Positions 1-11,453 of a DNA stretch of 64,000 nucleotides are shown in pieces. The number at the start of each line of letters is the position of its first letter. Within the stretch, counting starts at the first letter, position 1. The translations under genes were made by a program, and so were the position numbers. The notes below the pieces were generated by a model. The model was not told the DNA's origin. It saw only the letters and a program-made list of their open reading frames with translations, and made no database searches. This DNA is from Adineta vaga (taxonomy: Eukaryota; Rotifera), in NCBI GenBank assembly GCA_021613535.1, contig CP075493.1:10974001-11038000 (forward strand). Reading direction: 5' to 3'.

Positions 1-1126
1 TCATTTACTTTTATTGATCCATTTGGAAATCAAACCATACATAAATATATGGATCATGAAATGATCAATGTAATCTTTAGAAAATATATCGAAGAATATA
101 TACCAAAATATTTAAAACAATGTATCAAATTTGCTCGAATGGTTCAAAGTCGTATTCTACCATTATATGATCATCAACTTCAATTAAATGCATCTGAGTT
201 TTGCGATAGTTATACATTTGTTGCATATACTGAAGTGACTGTTTGGATAGGTAATTACGAAAATTTATCATATAAACAATTAATAATACCAGTTCTTCTA
301 ACGGATATTATCGAAAAGATTCAAGAAGAATTAAAAAGGCGAACACGAACTACAAACATTGAATTAAAATCATTAACATCTGATCGAAATATACAACCGA
401 ATAAAGAAAAGTGGAATGACGGTAAAACACTTCTCTCCAGTGATACAATTATGTCATCTGAATTATATCAGAAGAATTCGATTGTAATGGCAAAATTGAT
501 AAAAATTAAAGTAGATTAGAAAATTATTCTTTTTCTTTGTATTTAATTTGATTCATTTTCTACGTCATTAGACAGCTGCAGCAGATTTGCATCCGAATAT
601 GCAACTATTTGTCAGAACTCTCACGAGTAGAGTTGTTACAATAGAAGTTCATTCAGAAACGACTATATCTGAAGTGAAAGAAATCTTACAAAATATGGAA
701 GGTATTAGTATTGATACACAACGTTTAATCTTTGCTGGAAAACAACTCGACGATGATAGAACTCTATCATATTATAATATACAAAAAGAATCGACATTAC
801 ATATGGTACTTCGTTTACGTGGTGGAATGTATCATTTTACTAGTGGCCGACAAGATTTTCAACATTTACCTCATGATAGCGCTGTATTAATCAAACATAT
901 TCTTCAATTCGAGTTTAAGGATATGAATGACATGATTAGTTTACCATCAAATGAATTCCAGAATGATATTTTACAAGCACAAATGCTTCTGTCGAAGTTA
1001 TATCATTCAATTAAAGATTATTCCATTGCAACTGATGCTCCAAATTTAAAAACTATTATACTTTCTACAAATATGGGTGATGAAGATAATGATCAGAAAG
1101 AAAATGTCTTTTCAAATAATGAATAA
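1..1126 (+). CDS. C-terminal part of an unnamed protein ending in a ubiquitin-like domain (5' end outside window)
   Basis: The reading frame is open from base 1, so the gene starts upstream. Exons are 1-510 and 572-1126. The 61-bp intron 511-571 (gtagat...ttag) joins in phase 0. The upstream exon is a lysine-rich, mainly alpha-helical region I do not recognise. Exon 2 encodes a 76-residue ubiquitin-like fold (about 599-826) ending in LRLRGG. The chain runs about 100 residues past the di-Gly, starting [11 protein letters not shown], so it is not a classical polyubiquitin precursor end. Counting from the first Met of the domain, Lys 27, 48 and 63 are kept, while 6 and 11 are Arg, 29 is Ile and 33 is Met. 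The post-ubiquitin block looks like one I associate with large eukaryotic ubiquitin-domain proteins (memory, not checked). Whether the di-Gly is cleaved is unknown. Confidence 0.75.
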
Positions 1127-1570
1127 TCGTCATATGAACAGATCAACTGTCGAGAGTATATACACGCAGAAGAGAAAAAAGCGTATAAACTTCAATATGA
1201 TAATTCTATCGAATAAGAAAATCATTTTCTTTGTGTCGTTCTATAAATAAATATTTACGCAAGCAAGATTCAAGAAAAGTAAATCAATACATTTCTTGCT
1301 TTCATAGGAATATAATGCGAAAACAGTCGATAGTCTTCACTATTCATTTAAGAACTATGTAATTATTACAATGATCTCATCAATTTGTGTGGTATTCTCA
1401 TGTGGAAGGACTTTTGAAATAGTAAGCATTGTTAATCGATGCCGAAATCTGTCATCATAGATATACGAATAAAACATGGATTTGAATTTTTCTACTTATA
1501 GAATAGAATAGAAGAGAAGAGATGTCTTCACATATACAGATATTCGTCTTTTTATTTCAATTTATTTAAT
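1127..1570. other. intergenic, no gene seen
   Basis: A+T-rich spacer between the ubiquitin-like gene and the F-box pseudogene. No long frame or clear repeat is visible. It presumably holds the terminator of the first gene and the promoter of the next. Confidence 0.5.
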
Positions 1571-1936
1571 ATGAATAACAATAAGAAACGAAAAGCCACG
1601 TCTGTTCATCGTAATCCGATGACGAAAAAGAAATTTAATAATAATTATCAGTACATGTAAACTTTCTCTTACAGGTATAATATGTAAATATATGATTTTC
1701 CTTTTTTTAGAATATCGATTGAAATATTATCTAATGAGATTTTTTTGAATATATTTGATTATCTCGAAGCATTTGAAATCCATCATGCATTTTCAAATCT
1801 TAATGATCGTTTTCACCAACTTTTACATTGTCCAGCACTTCGATTGAAAATTAAATTAACCTATGGATCGGCCGGAGAAATATTTGCGAAAAATCACAAA
1901 TCATTATTATTTTCTTATCAAAATCAAATTTGTTCC

Positions 1937-2568
1937 GGCTATTTCCATGGTACTTGTGACAAAAAAACACAACATTCACCAAAACGTTTGAAACTTTCAG
2001 GGCTCGTGTAATAGTCACTTCTAAGACTTTTTTGCTCTTGGACAAAAGTTATACGATGTCTTGTTCAAGAGTTGTAGCCCAAACACCAAACACCCTCCGG
2101 AACGATTTTTTAAAGTATCTAATTCTTTATAACACTGCTAGTTTTGCACTACTTTGTGCTATAGAGATTCTGATGATAGATTTGGATTCCTCATCATCAG
2201 GGCTACCAGAATCACTATTTTGAGAAAAATTTTGGACTCATCTCTGAACGACGGAGCTCTGGAAACCCCTTTCAACAGCCGAGTATTCCAGGCTCAAAAA
2301 CTCCATAAATAGAGAACTCTGAACTTCGCGAAGTATCTCATTTGATAGAGAATCAAAAGATCTATCGAACCATATGTGCGCCGTCGGGGGGGAGTAAGAT
2401 TTCACCGAGATAGGGTCTCCATAAAACTGATATGGGTTTTTGAAAAATCATAAACTCTTTTTTGTCAAATTGAACCAAAAATATCAGAAAAAACTTTATT
2501 ATATGGATCATGGCGTAGTGGTACGTAGAAGATCGCTTAGATCCATCAAGATTCTACAAAGGTCTCTG
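1937..2568 (+). repeat. left arm of foldback element (inverted repeat)
   Basis: It pairs with 2951-3582. The match stops at 2568, where AAGGTCTCTG continues GAGAAC on the left but TAGAAT on the right arm. The arm contains a GGGGGGG run near 2386-2392. A 63-codon frame inside it (2032-2223) is duplicated exactly in the other arm and looks meaningless. Confidence 0.9.
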
Positions 2569-2950
2569 GAGAACTATCTCAGATCTATACTATTTTCCAT
2601 TGATACATGTATTAATAGATCAGTACTGCAATGTTAATACTTTAATTATAAGAAAAGCCTGGTTCTGCAAGTACGAGAAGAAAAAGAAACCGCGGAAGAA
2701 CTTGTTGAAGTGTGAATGTTTCTGAGTCTGAGCTACTGAATAATGGAACACATACTTGAAGAAACAAACCAAACCACACACAGAATCGAACAAAAAAAGA
2801 GTAGGAGATAAAATAACATAGAACAAGGGAAGGCCAGTTAGACGAAAAGGCACAGTTTTAAAGGCATGATCAAGTAATCTTCTGCTACCCTTTCGCATCA
2901 TTTTCAAATTCTTACGTGGTTTCAATAAAGTTAGCACCAAGGTAATTCTA

Positions 2951-3582
2951 CAGAGACCTTTGTAGAATCTTGATGGATCTAAGCGATCTTCTACGTACCA
3001 CTACGCCATGATCCATATAATAAAGTTTTTTCTGATATTTTTGGTTCAATTTGACAAAAAAGAGTTTATGATTTTTCAAAAACCCATATCAGTTTTATGG
3101 AGACCCTATCTCGGTGAAATCTTACTCCCCCCCGACGGCGCACATATGGTTCGATAGATCTTTTGATTCTCTATCAAATGAGATACTTCGCGAAGTTCAG
3201 AGTTCTCTATTTATGGAGTTTTTGAGCCTGGAATACTCGGCTGTTGAAAGGGGTTTCCAGAGCTCCGTCGTTCAGAGATGAGTCCAAAATTTTTCTCAAA
3301 ATAGTGATTCTGGTAGCCCTGATGATGAGGAATCCAAATCTATCATCAGAATCTCTATAGCACAAAGTAGTGCAAAACTAGCAGTGTTATAAAGAATTAG
3401 ATACTTTAAAAAATCGTTCCGGAGGGTGTTTGGTGTTTGGGCTACAACTCTTGAACAAGACATCGTATAACTTTTGTCCAAGAGCAAAAAAGTCTTAGAA
3501 GTGACTATTACACGAGCCCTGAAAGTTTCAAACGTTTTGGTGAATGTTGTGTTTTTTTGTCACAAGTACCATGGAAATAGCC
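2951..3582 (-). repeat. right arm of foldback element (inverted repeat)
   Basis: Reverse complement of 1937-2568, equal in length, with no mismatch found by eye. It is followed directly by TTCC (3583-3586), the second copy of the target-site duplication. Confidence 0.9.
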
Positions 3583-4950
3583 TTCCATATTCTTACAATC
3601 ATTTTCTTATATCGATGCATTTCTTTCATCCATGAAAATCTCTTCATCATTTCAACGTCTCGAATCGATTATTCTAGGAGAAATGAAACCAAATAAACTT
3701 AACCACGTCTTTTCTCATTAGAAATCGAGACATCAGATTCTTTGAAAGATTTAAATTCTATTTATAAATTATGTTTTAAGTTACCGAAATTAAAATCATT
3801 AAAATTTTCAGCATATGAACACAATAACTATACTCCATCAACTTCATTACCAATGGTAATCATCAACGAATAATTCAGTCGTATTGAAGATTTAATAATT
3901 AATCATTCATGTACTTTTCAAGAATGTGCAACTATTATTTCTCATTTGCCTAAAATCGGTTCTCTATTTCTTACAAAATTGATTGAAAATAAACCAAATG
4001 AAAGAATTCTACCAATCAAATCATCGACTTTAACTCGTTTGATTCTCGATGAATATGATATCCCATTCAATGAATTGGAAATATTTCTACAAAATATCGA
4101 TGCAAAATTACATGTTCTATCATTGGATCTTGAATCAAACGATTTTAATTATCTTCATGATCAACGTTACGAAAATTTGATCTTAAATTATTTTCCACAA
4201 TTGAAAAAATTCTATTTGAAATATCGTCTGTTTAGAGAGTACGATGAAGATTATGATTTTATCTTATATTCAATTGAACCATATGAGTATATGTTGATAA
4301 ATGATTGTTTAATATAAATTTTTTTCATTTCTGTTGTTTTTCGATATAGAAAACAAAGGTATGCAGATTACGGTCAACAACTTCAATTGGATCTTTTACC
4401 TACGGATGAATTTTGGGAATTCTTTATCATGGATAATAATCATGCATCAGATATAGCACAAATCAAACATTTAATTATCTCGGAAAAAAATCTTTTTATT
4501 GGTTTATTGCTTGATCTGATGGATTTAATACCTGAACTTCTTTCATTAAAACTACATTCAATAGCATTAGATCGTTCAAAAAGATCATTAAATCAAAATC
4601 AAGTAGATCTTTTATGTTCATCGGAAGATTCGATTCGAATTGCAAAAGTTTATCTGGAAAAAATGAATGTTATTGAAGAGATCTTCTTTCTTCTGACACT
4701 TTGTCCGCATATGACTTATTTGAAAATTGATGATATTAATAATATCAATGTGGAAGTCTTTTTTCGACTTATATTATCAAAAAATCAATTTGAAGATAAT
4801 AAAAGTCGTCGTTCAATATGTATTCATCGTATTCGAGGAGCAGATGATAAAATGATAAGTGAACTGAACAAGATGATTAATGTCGAAAAACTATTGATTA
4901 ATTATAATATTCAACGTAGTAATGAACAGCTTTATTTACAATGGAATTGA

Positions 4951-5409
4951 TTTAGCAAGGATTGTTTTTTTCAAATAAAAACTGATAATTATTTTACTGA
5001 TATAATTGTATACTAAACAATAACTTTTCTTTTTCATCGAATGAAGTGAAGGATCAAAACCGCGATTGTTCAACATTTATAGAAATGTCCTGTGTATTGG
5101 TTTTATTACAATAAGGAGGTTTTTCGGTTGAGAGGGGAAGAGGCAAATCTCCTCCAAAGCGTTCAATTTTCGTCTAAACTTCGAATTACGTTCTGCAAAG
5201 ATTTTGATATTCTTTTACAAATACATTGTGTGCATGAAAAAACTTGATTCAAGATGTGTCCATCACGCTTTGTATTGGAATCGAAATGATGATTATTAAA
5301 TTTTTGTTTGCGAATAAACAAACACTAACGGTCAGCGGTTTTTTACTTGTGAACAATATATCAACATCATAGTAAACATTTTAAAAAGTATCACTTCTTC
5401 ATATTTTAG
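4951..5409. other. intergenic, no gene seen
   Basis: No coding signal. The last bases (5392-5409) form a T-rich tract ending ATATTTTAG, which reads as the splice acceptor of the following orphan exon. Confidence 0.5.
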
Positions 5410-5668
5410 TTTATCAGCATCTCATGATTTTCTTCATCAAATAGTAGGACCTTTTCGAATTTATTATCAAACAACAAGATGGTTATTTGGAAATGATTTT
5501 ATTCCATTTGCTACAGTTGAAACTGAAGAAATACATCCTCTAAGTATTCTTATCATTAATAACTACGAATCCATTCGATTATTTCTTATGACTGTTTTTG
5601 GCATCATAAAATTAATATTCATCGTCTCCATCGTTTATTTAACAAGACGTATTTTGTATAGACTATAA
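5410..5668 (+). pseudogene. orphan C-terminal exon of a membrane protein
   Basis: After the acceptor-like ATATTTTAG (5401-5409) a frame of 86 codons (5411-5668, one spare base first) runs to TAA without an initiating Met. It encodes a polar stretch, then a hydrophobic segment (FLMTVFGIIKLIFIVSIVYL) and a short basic end. No upstream exon is evident in the preceding 460 bp. It could be the remnant of a truncated relative of the membrane gene just downstream, whose last exon also ends polar-TM-basic, but I cannot show sequence homology. An active gene with undetected short exons is possible. Confidence 0.4.
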
Positions 5669-6044
5669 AAAGAACTATTCTATATTGAACTTTAATTCTC
5701 TATCTATGTTCACGAGTTTTACTAACGTGTCTGTATAAATTTTCTCATCATTCAAGAAAAAAAAGGTATCTAACTATTTTGTTTTCAATAACATTTAATA
5801 AATTGATTGTCGTCAGAAAGAAATGGTAGCGTATTTTCTTTAAAAAAATTATATTACTGCTTTCATTCACTACGGGACGATTCGTTGTTAGTTTTGTTTT
5901 TTTCCCATCAAAAACGATGGAACGAATGTTGACATAATCATAAATGCACGTAGGGAAATTACGGTAAAATTAATTACTTCACAGTTGCTAGCGAGAAGTA
6001 ACATATATGTCGCAGAAAACTACGAAGTTGATCATTCAATAACG
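5669..6044. other. intergenic, probable promoter region of the next gene
   Basis: A+T-rich spacer without frames; no distinct motif is recognised. Confidence 0.4.
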
Positions 6045-8855
6045 ATGCTTTTGATAAAAATATTACTTTCTTTTCATTTGATTCATACAGTATTACTATA
6101 TACCAAAGTATCCACTGACTATGATCTGTATGGTATCAAAATTGGTATCAATGATCATTTTATGATCTGTTGTGATAATATACTTTTACTTTGGTGGATT
6201 GAATTCATTCCTCATACGAATCATTCCAGTTGCACACTCTCGTATAATTTAACAACGTGTGATTTTATCTACAGTATTACTGTTCCAGTTACAAATAATA
6301 TTTCCTTTGTTTATAATTGTATTGATCATCAAGGAAACAATGTCATCGGTCATATTAGTGGCAATGATATGTGTGGTTTTATCTTAATCAATGAAAAAAT
6401 TGTTTCTAATTATTCTACACAAGATAACTTTGTGATTGATATAGATGGACAAGGTACAGGTGTCTATGGTTTTGCAGATGATTTTATATTCTTTTATGAA
6501 CTCTATCCAACGTATCAACTAGTCGTATGGTCAAACAATCTTGATCTTTCTCCTCGAGCAATTGATATTGGTACAAATCAAGAATATGCTGTTATTGTCG
6601 GCTATTGTCAATCAACACCAACATCTGCAAATGAATGTGGTTACCTTATTCAATTAAATACATCCCTATCGTCGCCTTCTATTACACATCAATTTCATAT
6701 TACTGATAGTTTAAAATATCCCTGGAGTGATCCTCGTTCTATTCATTATATTCCACAAAGTCGACTATATACAGAACAATTCGTTTTATCTGTATCTCTA
6801 GCATGGCATATTCAACGTGTTCTCATTGGTATTCCTGCATTGAATACTGTTTTACTATATTCATTGAATAATACTCAAATTCCTCTTTGCATTCGTCAGA
6901 ATGGTATTGGATTTATGGGTTACGGTAAAAGTGTTACATGGTTAGGTTCGAATGGTTCGAAAGCAGCCGTTCTAGCAAATATTTATACATATTCTACTTA
7001 TCAATGGATTTCATCATCAGTACATCTCTATGACATTGAATCGGATGACTTCTCTGATTCAACACAACCGATTTTTGTCTATCCGAATAGTCAACAAATT
7101 CTTCAGTTATTAACCGATCCATGCATGATTCGTATTACAAGCTCGCCGACTGGTCATTTAGGTGTTTTCGATCGTTTAGGTAACGCACTTGGTATGCTTT
7201 CAGTACCAGCAGGTACATATTCGGATACAAACAGAACTGCATACATAACGAGCCCTGTACCTTGTACTCGTGGTACGAATCGTGATTATGCTGGAATCGA
7301 ATTATGTTATCCTTATTCTTCATCGTCGGATAATTGTTCTCAAAATATGTTTTGTCCTTATGGAGCAGTAGGTGAAGTTTCTTATTCAGCATTTGAATCA
7401 ATTGAACAAGATCACGAATATCCTGAATCACCTGAAAATGTTGTTTTTGATGATATACTCATGCAAAATATGTTCATGTTTGATATCACATCAACTCATT
7501 GTTTACTTGTATCACCGATTACTTGGGTACTTTCCGTCATGACAATTAGTTTTATTGTTGCAATTATTGTGATCATTTCAGAAGCATTCTGCTCGCATCA
7601 ACATACGATCCGTGATGGAATTAAGGGAATATTCAAGAAAATGGATCTTATCGGCGAAGGAGAAGTATTTTGATTTCGTTCACTATTGCATTCCAATTCA
7701 AAATAACATTTTCTTTTCTAACTATTTAGTTATGGATCGGTGGTTTAACTTCAGCTGCTATCATTGTTCTGATTATATCAGCATATAGTTTTTCCAATTC
7801 ATATCTTCATCAATATCCTATCGAACAAGTTACTCGAAATAGTTCATTTGCATGTGATGTTACATTACGTAATGCTAAATTTAGTACATCAACACAAAAA
7901 AGATGGGATTCTCGTCATACTACAAAGGAAAGTCAATCGATGTTTGATTTATTGAATGCACAACCGTTTACACTTAATATTGATCTTGTTCAAACAGCAT
8001 TTACATGTGATGATTTCTTTTATGTACAACGTCTTCATGGAAATAAAGTTATTTCTTTATCCATAACGAAATGTGAAATGAATTACAATGATACTATTCT
8101 AAGTTTAGCTATTCTACTTCCAGTACATGAGATTAATGTTCAACTTATATTACCTGGTTTGAAAACAATTGGAGCTATTCGAGTTGGTTTAAGTGGGCCT
8201 TCAGCAGAAGCAGACAATGGAAGGTATGAGACAGAGAGAGAAATAGAGTAGTTTTATTTTCGTCTTTTTCTTATTGAAAAGATTTCAACTCGTGGAACTG
8301 AAATTTGCTTCAACATTTCTTTCATCATCACTGAATCAAGTTCTTGCTGAATCGATTATCTTTCCAATTGAATTAACACAGGTTATTAATCAAACGGATC
8401 CTTTGAACACTCATGAATCACCAACATTCAGTGGTATTTGGTCATCATCATTTAGTGTTAATTCCGATGAACTTTTTACAAATGAAAGTCGATATACATT
8501 CTTCTATCGTACACAGACCAATATCAGTATTATTATTGAACAGAGTATTTTCTATATCAGTAATTTACAACAACCAATTGCTCGACAAACAGAAATAATC
8601 TTTCGTAGTCTTCTGTTTACTACAGTTGTCTTAGAAGTTTTCGCTTTATTATTTCTTATTTTGAAACTATTGATCATTCCATTATTTCGTACAATTACGA
8701 ATCGTATCTGTCGAAAACCTCAAACGCATGAATCGATTCAACCTGAAAAAGTAGTTGTTATCGTCATGAAAGATAACAAATCAACATCGTTTGTCAAAGA
8801 AAAACCTTTTCGTAGATGGTCAACAATAATCGAGATTAAAGACACTAAATACTAA
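6045..8855 (+). CDS. large multi-exon membrane ectoprotein of unknown function
   Basis: Exons are 6045-7664, 7730-8223 and 8282-8855. Introns are 65 bp (phase 0) and 58 bp (phase 2), both GT...AG. The chosen ATG at 6045 starts a signal-peptide-like hydrophobic run (LLIKILLSFHLIHTVLLY). The ectodomain is long, rich in N-glycosylation sequons and Cys, with beta-rich repeats around residues 120-430 that could form a propeller. A membrane segment follows (WVLSVMTISFIVAIIVII), then a second (GGLTSAAIIVLIISAYSF), a further extracellular-type stretch, and a last membrane segment (LLFTTVVLEVFALLFLILKLL) with a basic tail. I do not recognise a functional family; it resembles lineage-restricted rotifer surface proteins. 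The spliced frame is intact. Confidence 0.75.
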
Positions 8856-9221
8856 AATTATGTAATATTACCGGACAAAAAAACAATTGAGATTCTCTTC
8901 GAATAAGTATATAGAATCACATTACTTTTTTCTTTATCAGTATTCTCGATCATACCGTATAAGCATTGAATATAAAAGAATGGACAGAACAAAATATTTT
9001 TATGTACATAAAAGAACAATATTGACAATTCTAATATTATTCAAAAAAAGTATACCTTTTCTGAATAAATAGAATTAGTATATCAACTACATAAGAATAT
9101 GTTTGTTGAATGAATAACATCAATACTTTGATTTCATATGCGAACATTTTCAATTTCAATATTGATTCTATTTTTACCTTTCATATGACAGTAGCACCTT
9201 CATTCTAATATTGCCGTTAAC
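8856..9221. other. intergenic, no gene seen
   Basis: A+T-rich, with only short frames of biased composition. It probably contains the terminator of the membrane gene and the promoter of the pentapeptide gene. Confidence 0.5.
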
Positions 9222-11267
9222 ATGACTCGATATCGAAACTTTCGAGAGAAATTTCGTATTAGACATTCGACAAGCACTCCATCCAAATCATCGAATTCTA
9301 AAAAACGATCAAAACCGCATATAATAACATGTACCAAGCTAATTCTTTCTGCTTCTGTTCCTATAATGATTGCCATATTTACAGTTATTTCCTATGTTCA
9401 ACAAATGGAAATAGCCGAAGAAAATCGTCAAAAAGACGAACGTTTAGCTAATGCAACACGTGAAAAAGATCTTGAAATTGCCAATTTAACACGTTTACAA
9501 GATCAAATTATTGCTAATATGACACGTCATCATGATCTTCAATTGGCTAATTTAACACAAACTAAAGATTGGGAAATTGCTATGGCTAATTTAGAAATTG
9601 CTAATCAAACTAAAATTCAAGATCGTCAAATTGCTGAAGAAAATCGTGATGAAGATCGTGCACAACAACAAGATATTCATTATGAAACACTCTATTTAAA
9701 ATATATTGAAGATATATCAACTGTACTTTATAAACAACCATTCAATCAATCAACATTTACAAATGAAGAAAAGAAAATGCTCTATATTCGTCGAAAGACA
9801 TTAATTACATTACGATCGATTGATAGTGAACGACGAAGTCATTTATTTATATTTCTTCATGAAAATAATCTATTACCTGATCGATTATATTCAAATCTAA
9901 CAGTATCGTTAGTTCGAGCTGATCTACGAAATATTTTTATTGAAAGTCCATTGACAGGTCCGTATGAATTCAATTCATTAATTTTAGAATCACTTAATTT
10001 AATGAATGCAACATTTATTGGTTGTAAATTTAACGGTAAAACTAATTTTAGTGGTTCAATTATGACAAATATCAAATTTATTCGTGTTCATTTCGAGGAT
10101 AAACTAACTGCCTATGAAGTAAAATTAACAAATGCATCGTTTATTGATTGTACTTTTCGAGATATTGATTTGAAAGGAAGTGACTTGTCCCATGCAAAAT
10201 TCATTCGATCAAGTTTCAAAGAAATTTCTCTATTAGATAGTAATTCTACATCTGCAGTATTTACTGATTGTATATTCATTGGTGCAACAAGATTTTTCGG
10301 TTCAGAAATGCGTAGTATTACTTTCGAAAATTCTATATTTAATGGCAATCATGTACATGAATTTGCTGAATTATATTTAGATTATTCGTATTTTTCTAAT
10401 ACAACAATACGAAATACACATTTTAAAAATTCACATATTTCCTATACAAATTTTAGTCATTCTTATTTATATTATGTTCAATTTACAATCGTTTTTTTTG
10501 CAAATTCCTATTTTGAAAATTCAAATTTAACTTCAGTTGATTTTTCTCAAGTCGATCTAATCAATTCAAAGATCGATCTTAATAATTCTGAAAATACATT
10601 ACAATTTTATAATGTTATTTTACCAAATGGTACTTGGTTAATCAATACTGATAATCTTGTAACAGATGGAAATGCTGAAGAAAATGTAAGTAGATCGTTA
10701 TTAGAATGAACTATAAAAGAATTTATATTTTAGTGCATGAGTTTCACGAGAAAAAAGAATCAATTATCATGGACAAACGAAATTGGTTCGCCAATTGCGT
10801 ATATTTTACAAGCTGTTAATTCAATAACAGGACATTGTTCGTTCAAATGTAAAGATGAAAAGCCATGTTCAATGTGGCAATATATTGTACTCACTTCATT
10901 TATGTTGTTTATTGAAAGAAGAGAAGTGCCGTACAGCATCTCGGCATATTTTGGTACTGATAATGAATGTGTTGAAGGAAAGATTCATATTTCGATTTCA
11001 ACATATCATGGTACATTTAAACGAGAATTTTCTAATCCTTGTAAGAGAAAATGCGACATTTTAGACGATATAATTCTCTTTTTCCTTTTTGCTATAGATA
11101 TTAAATCGTCAACGAAGTCTATAGAATGGAAGAAACACGAAGATGTATACAAACTACCAAAAATAAAGGAAGATTTGTATTATATTCGAGTAACATTTGA
11201 CGAACGTTCGATTGCTTGTTATGTTGATAATATTGAATTTCGTCTAAGAAAAATAAATGAACTGTAA
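9222..11267 (+). CDS. membrane-anchored coiled-coil protein with pentapeptide-like repeats
   Basis: Exons are 9222-10685 and 10734-11267, joined across a 48-bp intron with a consensus GTAAGT donor and TTTTAG acceptor (phase 0). The protein has a basic N-terminus with Ser/Lys-rich stretch, a membrane segment (about residues 40-60, LILSASVPIMIAIFTVISYV), and a charged coiled coil of imperfect units around IANLTR...D (about 62-150) with many NxT sequons. Pentapeptide-like beta-helix repeats of the A/N-(F/L)-x-x-(C/S/T) type span about 230-470. Exon 2 adds a Cys-rich C-terminal domain with CSMWQYI and a strand pattern like secreted galactose-binding-type modules (weak inference). The sequons suggest the coil and repeats are extracellular, i.e. 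a type II orientation. Function unknown; this architecture is one I associate with bdelloids. Confidence 0.75.
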
Positions 11268-11453
11268 CGTAAGATATAACAGATACAGCTTTGATTGAGC
11301 AGAAGAAGAAAAAAACATCAGATGAGTATATCGAAATTTTTTTATTTGTTAAACTTTCTCCAATCACAGATCGATGTTGTGAAATAACTGATGCATGTGA
11401 AAATATTTTTGACATTTGAAAAAAAAAACGAAAAAATTAATATTAATTATAAA

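Larger units (their letters stand above)
1937..3582. mobile_element. foldback-type non-autonomous DNA element, 1,646 bp
   Basis: Two inverted arms of equal length (1937-2568 and 2951-3582, 632 bp each) flank a 382-bp unique centre. Termini read GGCTATTTCC outward to inward. A 4-bp duplication TTCC lies directly outside (1933-1936 and 3583-3586). The arms match at every segment I compared, including a run of seven G/C. Removing the element and one TTCC restores the host F-box reading frame. No transposase is recognisable; the longest centre frame (2620-2940, minus) is low-complexity and hydrophobic. A 4-bp duplication would fit superfamilies such as Sola or Ginger, but the termini do not settle the class. 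Confidence 0.85.
1571..4950 (+). pseudogene. F-box/LRR protein gene, split by a transposable element and carrying a premature stop
   Basis: Exon 1 is 1571-1656 (basic leader). Intron 1657-1710 is followed by exon 2 from 1711, which encodes the F-box-like start SIEILSNEIFLNIFDYL. At 1936 the frame is cut by an inserted element (1937-3582). It resumes in the same frame at 3587 if the element and one copy of the 4-bp target duplication are removed. Later parts encode leucine-rich stretches (3946-4317 and 4387-4950, the latter ending YLQWN), in the order of a large F-box/LRR family I associate with bdelloids. Further damage: after SHxxx at about 3720 roughly 20 residues seem to be missing, and TAA at about 3869 falls where relatives (from memory) read Gln. 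So the locus is dead by insertion plus at least one nonsense change. An intact protein would be an SCF substrate-adaptor-like F-box protein. Confidence 0.8.

Noticed and set aside
2032-2223. 63-codon frame in the foldback arm (and its copy at 3296-3487)
   Set aside because: Identical only because the arms are inverted copies; no domain, and not conserved as a protein on any evidence here.
2620-2940. 106-codon minus-strand frame in the centre of the foldback element
   Set aside because: Hydrophobic/Lys-rich composition without transposase motifs; likely chance.
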